Shown here one piece after another: positions 1 through 12,556 of a stretch of 64,000 nucleotides of DNA. The stretch's first letter is position 1. Each line of letters starts with the position of its first letter. The stretch lies in the NCBI GenBank assembly GCA_019022495.1, contig JAFEKR010000011.1, positions 1,426,001 through 1,490,000 of the forward strand, given 5' to 3'. Below the pieces are notes generated by a model, which had not been told where the DNA came from, did not search any database, and was given only the letters and a program-made list of their open reading frames with translations. This DNA comes from Epichloe hybrida. Lineage: Eukaryota > Ascomycota > Sordariomycetes > Hypocreales > Clavicipitaceae. A program made the position numbers and the translations under genes.

Positions 1-460
1 CGCGAGTTTGTGTGTCTTTTTCGTAAACGTTTGCATTGATTAGTTGTCGATGGCGGTCATTCCTAGACACCCAGCCCGAGTTTCCCGGGATTAAGCCCGG
101 ACTTGACATGTTTGAATCGGAAGCATTTCCTGCTTGGTTTAGATGGAGGGTTCGATGGCGGTGGCTGGCTGGCGGTTTGCCAACTCGGTATGAGGCACCA
201 GGATACGTGCCTCGTCCACGATAAGCATTCCCTCCTTTGTTGTAGTTAGTACCGTAGCAGAGCGCGACATCTGGGATAAACGGACGCCGATAGCCAGTTT
301 GTAGATGATCTGGCGCAACTCCAGCTTGTTGACTTTTGTGTCTGTTGATTTGGCCTAGGGCCGGTCAGCGACGGGCGCAAGATGGCTAGAATGATTGTGA
401 TTTGTAAATACCTGCGAGTTGCCCGATGCGAGCCAACAGGTCCCTTTCTTCTTCGGACAT
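1..460 (-). CDS. CCCH-type zinc finger protein, N-terminal part (runs off window)
   Basis: The start codon is at 460 (minus) and the frame stays open past the left edge of the window, so only about 130 N-terminal residues are visible. Exon 1 is 412-460 (begins MSEEERDLLARIGQLAG), the intron is 355-411 (GTATTT donor, CCCTAG acceptor), and exon 2 is 1-354. Exon 2 carries an Arg/Gly-rich stretch (YRGRGTYPGAS) followed by a W-V-S-R-N-D-R-H-R-Q-L-I-N block. From memory this start and this block match a conserved fungal family of CCCH zinc-finger proteins related to ZC3H3, thought to act in nuclear mRNA handling. No zinc-finger cysteines fall inside the visible part, so the assignment rests on the N-terminal resemblance alone. 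Confidence 0.5.
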
Positions 461-860
461 GAGCGCGGTGATGATGGGCGATCGATTGAAAAAGTGCATG
501 CGCTTTCACTGAGAAACAATAACAAGCGTGTTTCGGCGAAGCAATGAAGAAAGGAGGAGTCAGGGAAAGGCAAGACGTGACTTGTGACGGTGACGGCACG
601 GGGCTGGCTGCCTGCCTGCCTGCTACCAGTGCGGAGGATTAGTCAGCAATGGCGCCGCTTGTGCTGGAAGCTGGCCGTTGGATTCCGACAAACACCAAAT
701 TATCCCATCGAAAGCCGTCTCCGTACTCACCAACGATTTCTGGCTCGATCCAGGACTGACTTCTTATACACACGAAAACTTTTCGGCAATTAGGCTGCCC
801 AGGAGCCAAAGGAAAAAGAAAAGCCATTTCTTGCAGGCAGTCCCCAGGACACTTAAAGCC
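461..860. other. Divergent promoter region between the CCCH gene and THO7
   Basis: About 400 bp separate two divergent start codons. The frame of THO7 stays open upstream to about 678, but I see no ATG in it before 861. No recognisable gene or repeat lies here, only presumed promoter and 5' UTR sequence. Confidence 0.5.
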
Positions 861-1901
861 ATGGCTTCCTGGGATCTGCTGGACGAGAAGAGCGAAGCTG
901 AGCTTCACAAATCCCGTCTTCTCAATGTCGAGGAGAAGCCCTTCAAGCGAATCACCAAACGACTCGTCTCCATCTCTTCTGTTGTATCCAAAACCACGGA
1001 CGTCAACGCTTCGGCCCAAAACGGGGGCGATGCTGGTGCCCGAGCCGGCCAAGACAACTTGAAACAAGACCTCACGCTCGACTTCGCCGCCTTTGACAGC
1101 AGCATCGCGCGTCTCCAGTTCCTTCACGACGCCAACCGACGCGAGCGCGAGCGATATGCTGCCGACCAGCAGCGCATCCTGGCGGAATGCCAGACCGTCC
1201 GGACCAGCAACGGACGGCTACGAGAACAGCTCGATGGCGCGCGGGTGACGCTCGCCCAGAGGAAGAAGTTTGATGAGCTAGCGGAGAGGATCACTTCCAA
1301 CAGATTACTGCGGCCGCGGGAGGATCAGCTTGCGAATTTGTCCAAACTCGAGGAGGAATGCAAGGAGCTGGAACGAGAAAGCGAAACATATAAAGAGACG
1401 TGGAAGGAGCGCCGGGAACAGTTTAACAGGATCATGGAGGAAGGCATGATGTTGAGACGGCAAATCCGCGACGAGAAAGAGGAGGTTGATCGACGAGAGG
1501 GCATGAATGAGGAGGGCGAAGACGAGGCAGACGGTGAGAGGGACGGCACCACGCCGAGGCCGGTTCCCAGTGGGCATGCTACACCACGGCCAGACGGGGA
1601 TGTGCAGACGAAAGCCGACAATGACGAGGATGCCGCGAATGCTGCGGCGTCGAGCGCGGGAAGGACGCCTAGGGACGGCACACCTGCGCCTGAAAAGGGA
1701 TCCAAGTCTGCGCCAACGCCGTCTGAAACAGCATCTTCATTACCACAAGGGACGTCGCACTATCTGCAAGTTCCAGATGGCGCAACACATTCGCATCAAA
1801 GCGACGTGGGCACAGCAGACGTCGACATGGAGGACCAAGAGGAGTCGCGGAGGGCAGCACCAGACAACCAGAGTGAGGACGGAATGGAACTTGATGAATA
1901 A
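861..1901 (+). CDS. THO7: THO complex subunit 7
   Basis: Single-exon gene of 346 aa. The start at 861 gives MASWDLLDEKSEAELHKSRL, which matches the conserved N-terminus of fungal Tho7; the open frame before it lacks an ATG. Residues about 1-90 are the conserved domain with the motif NVEEKPFKRITKRL. Residues about 95-230 are charged and heptad-like (RERERYAADQQRILAE, LEEECKELERESETYKE), which suggests a long coiled coil. The C-terminal 120 residues are acidic and Thr/Pro/Ser-rich, probably disordered. In the family, Tho7 is a coiled-coil subunit of the THO/TREX complex, which couples transcription elongation to mRNP assembly and export and limits R-loops. It is convergent with the tubulin cofactor gene downstream. 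Confidence 0.85.
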   Translation: MASWDLLDEKSEAELHKSRLLNVEEKPFKRITKRLVSISSVVSKTTDVNASAQNGGDAGARAGQDNLKQDLTLDFAAFDSSIARLQFLHDANRRERERYAADQQRILAECQTVRTSNGRLREQLDGARVTLAQRKKFDELAERITSNRLLRPREDQLANLSKLEEECKELERESETYKETWKERREQFNRIMEEGMMLRRQIRDEKEEVDRREGMNEEGEDEADGERDGTTPRPVPSGHATPRPDGDVQTKADNDEDAANAAASSAGRTPRDGTPAPEKGSKSAPTPSETASSLPQGTSHYLQVPDGATHSHQSDVGTADVDMEDQEESRRAAPDNQSEDGMELDE

Positions 1902-2242
1902 GGAGCTGAGCGTTTTCCATCGCAGCCCTTCACCCAAGGGCCATGTACTATCATGTTTTTTTTTTCTCTGAAAATGAGATATCACGACCATCAGGGACAC
2001 CAACATTACTCACCACCTAACTGTCATGCTCTAGCCATGAGACAGACCTATTGCCCCCATTCTTTTACTTCAATCCATCCCGTAAACCACAATCGTAGTA
2101 GACCTCCAAGCCTCACCAGTTCTCCCCCCTTTCTCTCAGTTGGAAAAAAGCTGGTTCAGAAGACAAAAAAGTATCTCGGCCCATTACCTTGCACAAACGG
2201 AGTACATTAAGGCCTTAGGAGGCCTAGGGTCGTTTGTAAAAC
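1902..2242. other. Convergent 3' intergenic region
   Basis: About 340 bp between the stop codons of THO7 (+) and cofactor A (-). It holds a T-run near 1955-1963 and AT-rich 3' UTR sequence. No gene is recognised. Confidence 0.5.
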
Positions 2243-2682
2243 TCAAGATGACATCTTGGCCTCCTCCAAAACCTTCCTTGCATTCTCCAATCCCTCCGAG
2301 CCACCTGCCTCCTCAGCCAGCGCAATCTGATCCTCCAACTTTGTCACGGCCTCATCGAGCCTTTGTTTCAGCGGCGCAAACACGGCCTTTGTTTGCTCAA
2401 CAGCAGTTTTCTGTGCATCCCCCGAGTTAGTCCGCGCCACTCGGCCAGCCACACGTGTTTTTTCTGAAGAAAGAAGTCGGGGGCCAAACCGGACAGACGC
2501 ACGCTCTGCTTCAGCATAAACTCGGCGTTGCCGTCATCGTCGCTGCCGCCCTTCTTGATGCTCTCTTCCTGCTTGGCTACTTCGGCTTCTTGGTCGGCTA
2601 GTTCCCTGTGGTAAGAGGCTTGCTCCTTGAGAAGACGCGATACAGAACTGGCTGCGATGGCGAGTTGTGTGGGGGGAGGCAT
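2243..2682 (-). CDS. RBL2: Tubulin-specific chaperone A (tubulin-binding cofactor A)
   Basis: Two exons on the minus strand, 2503-2682 and 2243-2410, encode 115 aa. The 92-bp intron (2411-2502) has a GTGCGT donor, a perfect ACTAAC branch point and a CACAG acceptor, and it joins MLKQS to KTAVEQTKAVF in frame. The start at 2682 (MPPPTQLAIAASSVSRLLKE) fits the family, as does the length (about 105-120 aa). The sequence is almost entirely charged helix, consistent with the three-helix bundle of TBCA/Rbl2. In the family this protein captures beta-tubulin released during folding or dimer exchange and protects cells from excess free beta-tubulin. The outer copia retrotransposon begins about 260 bp upstream of its start, so its promoter now abuts RIP-mutated DNA. 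Confidence 0.85.
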
Positions 2683-2940
2683 CTTGGAAGAATCAGTTGC
2701 GTCTTGGGTGGTGGGCAGAGCGTAGTTGTAGTCTCAGTGCATGTGAATGTGGATGAAAAGGGCTTTGTCCTCGGGATCGAGAGTAGGAAACTCGCTTTTG
2801 TACGGATTGTTAGTCTCCACTTATCTTGATGGCCATGGATGAAATGCACATTGATGCCTGCCTGCTGTTGGGATGCCAGCGCCGGCTCTGGGTGCGACGC
2901 AGGGACGGATTACAGTGGGTGTGTACGTACATATTATTAT

Positions 2941-3160
2941 TGTCAGGAAGAGCTCCCTGAAGCATTGGATGTGTGGGCAAGGGGCGCGCATTGACTAGGA
3001 TGAGACATCGGTGGAGACGAATATATTAGAAGTACCTCCGTAGACTAGTTATTACTATAGCGCACTATATACCCTTTAGGTATAAAAGTCAGCTACTATC
3101 TGCACCTCTAATTAATTAAATTAAATACTTTTTATTATTTATTTATACCCCTACCTAATA
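2941..3160 (+). repeat. 5' LTR of the outer copia element
   Basis: 220 bp starting TGTCAGGAAG. Its 3' end reads CTAATA where the other copy has the canonical CTAACA. Its outer (left) part is nearly unmutated while its inner half is heavily C-to-T/G-to-A converted compared with the copy at 14730-14949. It is preceded by the target duplicate ATTAT. Confidence 0.92.
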
Positions 3161-5958
3161 GTTATAAGCCTAGGTAGCTTTTATTACTAAATTTATTATT
3201 ATCTTTAAGGTTATTAAGCTTTATTAGATTAATTAAATTAATACTTACTAATATTACAAGATAAACGCCCTTATTATATTAATTAATAGTTAATTAATAT
3301 ATCCTACGCTTCCCTTATATAGTATATTCCCCTTTAATATATTTAAAGAAACTCTAAATATAGTGTTATTATTAGAGAAAAACTAGATTAAGTAGTTTAT
3401 ATAAATTAAGAATTATATAGAATCCTATAGGGTCTAGGAGTATATTAACCTAAATAAGGTTAAATTACTTAAAGAACCTATAATACTTATATACTTATAG
3501 AGAGGTTAGAGACTAGAGATTATAAAGAATAACCCTAATACTCTTAAGGATTAGAAGCTAGTATATAAAGATATAAAGGATTACTTTAATTTTAAATATA
3601 AGAAGCTTTAATTTAAGCTTATAAAGTATTATAATCTAGCTAAATAAATACTAAAGATTAGGGAATATATTTATAAGACCCTTTTAAAGAATATTTAAGA
3701 TTCCCTTAACTTTAATACTAAGGTTAAGGAGAAGGAGTCTATTTAATATTATATTTAAAGAATACTCTTACTTCTTTATAAGTAGTATAAGCTAAATATA
3801 AAGAAAATACTAATCCTTATAAAGAACTATTTAAATAATTATTTATAAGCTAAAGGTACTTATAATTAGTATAAGTAAGCTATAATAATTAAAGTACTTT
3901 AGAGAAATTATCTAGACCTAGGGACCTAATAAACTAAAGAGATAATACTATATAAGTTTATTATACCTCTTTAAAGTAAATATAAGTTATTTTAGAAGAA
4001 GTAAAATAACTTACTTAATAAAGGGATAAAAACAAGCTTAATTAAAGCTATTACTAAGTTTAAAAGGGACTATAAGGCCCTACTAAAGGAACTAAAGACT
4101 ACTAATACTCTTATAAGTAATAGATTAAATAATTTAATAAAGCTAGAGAGGCCTAAGTGCCCTAGATATATAAATTATAATATAAAAGATACCTTAAAGT
4201 AATAGGAATCCTATAATTTATTTAAGGCTCTCTATAAGCTAGAAGCTACTCTAAAGAACTAGGAAGTTAGGAAGAACTCTAAAGAGAATATTAAGAAGTA
4301 TCTTAAGGCTAACCTATAGGAGAAATTAAAGGCTATAAATTAGAAGCTAGAGAAGAAGGGTAATAAGATTATTATACCTTTATAAAACCCTACAAATAAC
4401 TTAGTAGCTATTACTCTAGGCAAAAAGTTAGCTAATATATTATTATTTATACACTTTAAATACATAGAATTATTAAAGGAAAGCGCGAATTTATTAAATA
4501 CTAGGAATAACTTAGAATTAAGAAGGAATATAGTTCTCTATAACTCTAGAGCAAATATTCATATCTTTAATAATATCTAATAGTTTAAATAATCTAAATT
4601 CAATAAGGATGTAGTAATAGAAGTTAAGGCTAGTAGTATAATCTATATAGCTTTAGGTTAAGGGCCTATAAGCATATTTATTACAGATCCTATATTATAA
4701 AGAGTAAGAACTATTATATTAGAGTTAGCTTTATTTATTCCTAAATTCCACGTTAATCTAGTATTAGTAATAATTATAATAAAAGCAGGTATCTTCTAGA
4801 ATTAAAAGAAGGGATTTCTTTATAAAGGAAATCAGCCTATAGCTAGGGTATATAATATTAATAAGCTTTATATACTTTTAAGGCTATTAGAAAACTTAAA
4901 AGAGGCTAATACTATATTAAGCAAAGCTCCTAGGCTACCTACAAGAGGAGATATAAATCTCTAGCATTATAAAAGTAGTTATCTAGGTAAAAGGGCTTTT
5001 ATAGAGCTTATAAACATAACTTTAGGTATTAAATTAACAGGACCTAAGCTTATAGAGTATAAGATCTATACTATAGGTAAAGCTAAGCGCTAGAGATTAT
5101 AAGTTATACCTAAAGGGCTTCCTTAAGGACTAGATTATAGGCTTTTAGTTAATCTAGAGTACTATAACTCTCCTTATTAGAATAGTAATAGGTATTAGTA
5201 TATTTTTATATGCCTTATAACCTTAATACGATTTTTTTACTCATTTAAATTAAAGGACAGGATTCATAATAGCTTCTATATAATAGCGGCGTTTCTAAGC
5301 ACTTAATTTAGGGTTTAGCTATAGTTTTTATATAGTAATATTAAAAAGGCCCTCTTTATAGAGAATATAAAGGATAAGATAGCCCTCACAGGCATTGTAG
5401 TCTATAATTCAGCTCCCTTAACACCTAGTTAGAACAGCAAGGCAAAGAGATCTAGAGGTATGGTTAAGTAGAAGGCCTATATATTAAGCCTAGAGGCTAG
5501 ATTCCTATTAGAACTTAATAATAAGATTTTTAACATAGCGGTTTATCTATTAAATCAAATACCTTTTAAGTATTATAGGAAATAGATTACACTATATAAA
5601 CTTTAGTGGAATTAGGCTAGGAAAACCATCCCTACCTATTCGCAAATATTAGAGACCTAAAAGCCCTTAATTTCATATCTCTAAGCTTATAAATATAAAG
5701 CGTTTCCTATAATAACGAAAGCTCTAGAGCATATTAAATCAAATAACGTAATCCCTTAGTTAGAGTAAAAAGCTTATATTAGATACCTTGTAAGTTATAA
5801 GGGTAAATCTTAGTATATTATCTAGGTTCTAACTTTTTATAATCATAAGGTTATTATATTAGCGTGTGTATGGTTTAATAAGGCCTTATTCTTTAAACTA
5901 GAAGAAGAGATTAAATTAGCTTAGAAAGAGAAGATATTAATAATTACGCTACTTAAAG

Positions 5959-6214
5959 TGTTGGTTGCACCAAGGTCCTGCGCAGGTAATAAATCCCGTA
6001 TGATTGAAGTTGATGATAGTTAGTTAGTTAGCTAGGAAAGAGGGAGAAGAGAGGGAAAGTCTAGATGCTAGAAAAGTAGGCGAAATTCGTATATAGGGCA
6101 CAAAAGGGGGTGGCGAATTAATACAGCCAATCATATCCTATGCATCGCGCCGGACCTATAATTAGTCTAGTCTTTAGCTATGATTAAACTAATGAAGATC
6201 TAAAGGAATTAATA
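5959..6214 (-). repeat. 3' LTR (in element orientation) of the nested copia
   Basis: 256 bp starting TGTTGGTTGC on the plus strand and ending AATTAATA (RIP form of AATTAACA). The left two thirds keep near-original sequence; the right end is RIP-mutated. Target duplicate TAAAG lies immediately to the left. Confidence 0.9.
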
Positions 6215-9200
6215 CTAGCAATCTCTCTTTTTCCTTTGTAGCTAAAGAGCTTAAAAACGTAATAAAAATTAGATTAAAGGAAAGTGTATACTAGTGAATC
6301 CCTTAATAGGAATCCGCTGCTCTAATTAGCTGTTATAGCATTAGTTAATTAAATTAATCCGTTAGTCCTTGCCTAAGCTCCTGTCTCCTAATATCATAGG
6401 TCTCTTTACTTATCCTTTAACATAAATCGTTAATTCGTTTAAATTAATCAAAGAGAAAAGCAATGAATTTGGCAATGCTTTTGTTATTGCATCCGCTAGA
6501 TTATTGTTGCTGTTAATCTATCTGACTTTATAGATCTTATGCCTTTTATATGATTAATAAAGAGCTATAATATTAATCATTAGTCTTTTCTCTTTTGTAA
6601 TTCCTAGCTTTATAAGATATTTATATAATAAAAAAGAATTAGTATAGAGAATTATAGGAATTTAAGGTATCTTTAATTAATCCGTGATCTAATGTAGAGT
6701 TATAGAAATCGCGTAGGTAATATCTACGCCTTAAACTATACTATATAACTTAGAGGTAAGCGCACTACAAGTAACTCTCTTGCTCTTTGTTAAGCTATAT
6801 ATAATAATATTACCTTTTATAATAAAGGTATTATTGTCTTATATTATCTCGTTACTAATCATAATCACGTATCTAATTGATAAGCTTAAATCCTTGTTGT
6901 TAGCAAGCGATCTATTTACAAACATAAAGAGCTTTACCTCTTTAAGAACTAAAGGGATGTATTATAGCTTACATTCTTAATTCTTAATCTACTATTTAAG
7001 GCGTTTATTAAGGTATATAATATCTTCCTTAGAGGGTTCTTAGTGTTAAGCTATAATTAATAAGTCATAGGAAGCTTCTAGTTAATATATAGTTACAATA
7101 TAGCTTCCTTAGGCTTGTTATTCTACGTAGTCTTGCTTTACTATTAGGGATTAAGAATTAACTTCCTTAATCTTCTAACTTTAGCCTTTCTAGGTTAAGA
7201 TTAACAAATTATTAGTGTTTTAGGTTAAAATGCACTTATTAAAGATAAGGGGATTCTTAGCGGTTAATTATTACTTTTCTTTAGCTATGAAATTAGCTTT
7301 CTAGAGCTCTTTCTCTTTTTTTTAGAAGAAGTTATCGTTACTTAGGCCTAATATATTATTAGTTTACATTCTAATAATACTAAAGAGGTTCTTATTATTT
7401 AGAGCTGTGATTAATAAGTAAGGATTATAGGTTAAAGTTATTATATTAAGGTTATCCCTGTGGTAATAGAAGTATGTTGCCTACTAGTAGGTTCTAGCCT
7501 TTGCAATCCCGTAAAGAGGTCTAATTAATTTAATTACAGTCCCTTCTAGAAAGAGATATGTAATCTGCTTTAGTAGTCTTATAATAATTAGCCTCATTAG
7601 TATTATGTGTAATTAAGTGTAAGCTTGCGTAATATCACGAATCCAAAGGTAAATGCCTTTTCTTTTTAATAACGAAGCGATAGCTACGATAAGGCATTAG
7701 CTTGCTTATTATATTGTTAGCGATTACGTTAGGATAAATTCCTTTCCTTTGTTATTATAGCCTTATACAATGAGATAAGATTTCTTGTATAGTAAGTCTA
7801 TTCCTTTACCTTTAATCTCTCTAACTATACAAGAATTAAAGATTCTATAACCTCTATGCTTTGCTAGGTTAAACTTAATAAATTTAAACATATCCTAAGC
7901 TTATAAAGTATTAATCTTAGCTTAATTAGACTGCTTAAAGGGTTTTCCTAGGGTTATAATCCTTCCTTCTTAGTAAAGCTAAAGGGCAAGGTTCTAATTA
8001 GCCTCTTCCTTTACTATAAGGATGCTATGCTTAGTATCCCTCTAGTTATAACCTCTTAAATAAAGGCCTTCTCTTAATCTTTATTTATAAGTATATAAAG
8101 CTAAACTAGGCTAATATCCTTCTTAGGGCTATAAGGTCTTCTTTTCCTTACTTTTATTCCTTTAGGGCATAGTAATAAGTCTTTAACTTAATAGCTTCCC
8201 TTTAGGGCCTTCTAGGCTTTATAAGCCTTTTCTTTAGACTCTTCTGCGCTTATAAATTAGACTATAAGGGCCTTTCTTAGTCTCCCTTATCTTCTCTTAG
8301 CTAGTATCTATAGCTCTTTACTATCTTTTATTAGAGAATCTCTTTTATTAGTAGTAGTTAGTTATATAGCTCCTTCTTCCTTTATATTACTTAGCTATTA
8401 CTCTAGTGAATTATAGGGCTTTATCTCCTACTGCTCTAGTCCCTTTATAATACACAGGTCTTTATAGTAAGGCTTTACTACTATAGAGTGGAACTTTACT
8501 AGGCTATAGGGCATATTAATAGTATAGGTCTCTCTATTAGTAGTAAGTAGCTTATACAGGCTATGCTAGCTACCTTTCTCTCTTTACATGTGTATATTAG
8601 CCTGCAAGGGCAGCTAGTGTATAGGTATTATATTAGGGCTATTCTAGGCTTTAAAGGTATTACGAACTTACTACAAAGCTAGATAGTAGTGGACTTTATT
8701 AGTAGCTTTATGAATTACTTTAGTATATTAAATAATAGAGATGCTTAGTAGTAACTTATCTATTATTCGCGGGTAGCCTCTGAAGACTAGTATAGTTAGG
8801 ATAATACTATTTAGGCTTATAGAGTTATTAATAGCCTTAATAGCTATTTAGAGGCGTTGCTCTAGCGCAAGCTTCGTTCTAATTAAGTCTGTAATAATAT
8901 TATAGGCTTAGCGTAGAGGTCCGTGGTATCTCTTAACTTTTCTAATGCTATTATAAGCTTTAATTAGCATCTCACTGGTTTTAATTAACATTAATTAAGC
9001 ATAATACCTGAATTTAGCGGAAGCGAAGTTATTACTAGTATTGTGGATAATCTAATCTAGAGGTCTAAGATAAGTATTAATCTAATATTTGCGGATAGCG
9101 TTCTAGATATCTTAAGCCTTTTGCTTCCTTAAATTAAGGAATTAGGTTACCTAGAATAATATTACTAAATTAATGATATAAAGCACTAGTTGGCTATTAA

Positions 9201-12200
9201 TCTACATGATATTAATGATAATCTTGTAGTTAAATTTGTGGTTATCTTTGATTGTGAACTTGAATTAACTAGGGGCTTTTCTATATATCTAGTAATAGTA
9301 GTAGACTTTAGCTAATTTCTTAATTACCTAGTATTTAACTTTATAACTAGCTTAGTAAAGGATCTTTATAAGTTATTAAACAGAAGGGTAACTAAGTTAA
9401 TAATGTAATTAATAAATATCTCCTTCTAAAAGGTAGAAGGCAACTATTTCTCTTGCTTCTAGTAACCACTAAGGGTGTCCCTATTATTATATAATAGGTA
9501 TAGTCTTGTTACCTTAAATAAGTATATTAGTAAGGTTATTAATCTTAACTTATATCTTATCTATATTAGTAATTAAGAAGAGGAAGGGGGTAGCTATATT
9601 AAGGATATAGAATTTAAGCTCTCTAAGTTCTATAGGCATATAAAGAATTCCTTTTATAACTACTAATCTAGCGCTAAATGTGATAATTTAGGGTTTGTAA
9701 GGGGTTACTTTTAGTAAAGGTATTAATCTTAGCAGAGCCTTTACTTATGCCTCTCCTATACTTAATTTCCCTGCGGCGCTAGTATTAGGTATAATTCCTC
9801 TAAAGACCTCTTTAGAATAGTATTCTTTAGAGATATAGTAGATTAATTCTTTATTGCACTCTTGTGGCTTATAGAGTTCTTATTTAAGGAATGTGTGTTA
9901 AAAAGCTTAATTATATAAGGTTATAAGAACGTTAGCATTAGCGGCATTATAGTTAGTTTGTGGTCTGGAATAGAAGAATTATGTAATGCTTAGGTATACT
10001 ATTAATAGTAGCTCCTCTATATTGTTATTATTGTCTTTGGCTTCTATATAGGCTAAAAGATATAATTCCTAATTCTAACCTAAGCCTTTATTAGGCTTAT
10101 TATTATCCTGCCCTTTATAGGAGGTAAGAAATACCTAGAATCTTTTCTCTAAAGGGGGTATATAATATGTTTTACTAGCTTACTAGTAGTTCTTTTCCTT
10201 TTAATATTCTTTAGTGAAGTAATTAGAGGACTAGCAGCTGCTTTTACTATATATAAAGTAGCGCTTAGTGCTTAGCCTAGGGCTCTATCTATAATAACTT
10301 CCTTTGCTACGGGGGGATGATTACTATCTATACTAATAATTAGTAAATATAGCCTCTAGAGGGTCTTCTTATTAGTACTAAAGGTATTAGGAGGGCCTCT
10401 TATTTAATTCTATAATAGTAATTACCTTGCGAAGGTCTTTAGTAAGACTTTTAAAGCCTATAAAGTATATGTATTCTACTATCTAATATTTAAGCACACT
10501 AGCTATAGTATTTAAGGCTTACTTATAGAGTTTAGTATTTACTATCTTAGTAGGGTATAGGCCTCTATGAATTTTCTTAAGGGTTAATAATATAATCTTA
10601 AGGCACTTAAGCTTACTTTTATTAGGGTTTTTCTTAATTATACTCTTTAGTATTATACTACTTTACTTATAGTAATAGAATTATTAGTTACTTTCTATCT
10701 TAAAGCGCTAATAAATATAAGTAATTATCTCTTTATAGGAATAGTTATTCCTAAAGAGGTAATTAAGGTAGTATTACTTAGTATTACCTATTAATATAAT
10801 AGGGAAAGCCTTCTAATAATGCGTTTAAGGAAGGTTAATTCTATTATACTTATTTTTAAAGAGCGTAATCTTTAGTGTTAAGAAGTTATATAGCTTTCTA
10901 CTATAGTGGTTACTATCTTTATATATCTTTATAAGCTCTAAGATTTTCTTTGTAATTTAATCCTCAGAGGGGAGTTGCTATAAAGGCATAATTTATTGTG
11001 AATAATAGTTTACTAGTTGTTCTTAATAATAATTATCTAGATAGAGCTGTTAATATAATAGGGATTATTATAGGGGTTCTTATAAGGGTTTAAGTAATCT
11101 CTAGGGTTAGGGAAGGTTAATTTCTAGGGTAGGTTATTAGGGCTATTAATATTAAGGTTCTAGGGGTTTGGAAGATTATAGTCTTTCTTATAATCCTTTC
11201 TGTGACTAAAGGGGTATTAAAGTTTAATAAAGCACTTCCTTAAGCAATACTAGGATTAAGTATCCTAGGCCTTACCTAATAAGGATGCTATAATCTTATA
11301 AAGAATTATGTAATTCTCTAATAACATCCTTAGATACCCTTTTAAAGGTGTCTTTAAACTAGCCTTTAAAGTCTTCTTAGAATAATTCCTATAGGTTATT
11401 ATCTCTTTATCCTTAATGCTTACTAAGGTTAATGAATCTTGTGATTTAGTTGTTAAGCTTGAGCTACATAGTAGTCTCTAGATCTAGCTTAATGGATTCT
11501 TTCTAATTGCTAGAGAAGTCGTAAGTGAGCTATTAAAGGCGTGAGGGTAACTTATACTCTTAGGGTCTTTTAGGGGTAATAGTTAGAGCCTTACTATTAC
11601 TAGTAGCCTTTACTCTTATAGAAGGTCTAGATTCCTTTGCTATCTTTAACTATTAAAGGAAAAAGTAGTAATAGGAGTAAATTAATAGGGATAAAGAAAG
11701 TAGCAGAAGTACTAGAAGTAGGCAAAAGCAATGAGAAAAATAATAATGAATTAACAGGAATTGCCCTTCCTGTTTTTTGTGAAAAGAAGGGAAGGAGGTA
11801 ATCTCTCTTTCTTGCTAATAAGTATGGGGCAAATAGCACTAATAATAAAGGGGGCAAAAACAAGTAGTAGATGCTTATAGGGAGAGATTAAAGGTCTGTT
11901 AGATAAAGGGAATATTTATAGAGAAGTTATAGATATGTTAGCTAGCTTAGCTAAGGTTATTTAACGTTAGGTTTGAAATAAATGCCTTGCGGTGATAGAT
12001 TTGGTTATTTAGTTAGTTTTCTTATAATAGACAATAAAATTAACAATTAATAATAATATCCTAGATAAATATAATAAAGTTATATCCCTAAGCCTAAGGG
12101 TTAATAGATTAATTCCTTAGAAGCCTAACAAGCCTATAACTAGGATTCTAGTCTCTTCCTTTAGCACACTTATATAGTTATGTCTCTTTACTATAATAAC

Positions 12201-12300
12201 TATTATAGTATAATAAGGGGTAGTAGTAGTGGTATCTATAGAAATGTCTTTTCTTATAATACCTAGCTTATCTATGGTTATAAAGTTAATTACTAATTAG

Positions 12301-12556
12301 TGTTAGTTACACTAAGGTCCTACGCAGGTAATAAATCCTGTATGATTAAAGTTAATAATAGTTAGTTAGTTAGCTAGGAAAGAGGGAGAAGAGAGGGAAA
12401 GTCTAGATGCTAGAAAAGTAAGCGAAATCCGTATGTAGGGCATAAAAGGGGGTGGCGAATTAATGTAGCCAATCATATCCCGTGCATCGCGCCAGACCCA
12501 CAATTGGTCTAGTCTTTGGCCACGATTGAACCGATGAAGATCCGAAGGAATTAACA
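12301..12556 (-). repeat. 5' LTR (in element orientation) of the nested copia
   Basis: 256 bp starting TGTTAGTTAC and ending AATTAACA, followed by TAAAG. It mirrors the other copy: its left (inner) end is RIP-mutated and its right (outer) end near 12490-12556 is GC-normal. Confidence 0.9.

Larger units (their letters stand above)
5959..12556 (-). mobile_element. Ty1/copia LTR retrotransposon (nested, antisense), RIP-degraded
   Basis: This 6598-bp element is inserted in the outer copia. It has 256-bp LTRs (5959-6214 and 12301-12556) and the 5-bp target duplication TAAAG (5954-5958 and 12557-12561). The pol gene is on the minus strand: reading 7510 to 7200 in reverse gives G-I-A-K-A-R-T-Y, then T-Y-N-P-Y-L-L-I-T and L-I-F-N-K-C, which match the reverse transcriptase block of a well-known fungal copia lineage (ancestral PLYGIAEAGTHW...TYDPCLL). 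A purine tract on the minus strand next to 6215-6240 fits the polypurine tract before its 3' LTR. It is full of stops and has no usable frame. The two copia elements in this island have unrelated LTRs. Confidence 0.88.

Noticed and set aside
639..1127. 162-aa open frame antisense to THO7
   Set aside because: Shadow of the THO7 coding strand; no independent features.
3161..5958. Short direct repeats suggestive of a CRISPR-like or satellite array in the AT-rich islands
   Set aside because: The apparent repetition (TTATAA, CTATA, TAATA words) has no fixed period or spacer and follows from RIP-driven TpA enrichment.
6780..6980. 66-aa hydrophobic open frame in the first AT-rich island
   Set aside because: It lies antisense to nested copia pol; its Ile/Leu richness is what AT-rich RIPed DNA gives by chance.
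11627..11863. 78-aa hydrophobic open frame inside the nested copia
   Set aside because: No start context or homology; low-complexity Leu/Phe composition fits AT-rich DNA. At most a trace of the gag region.
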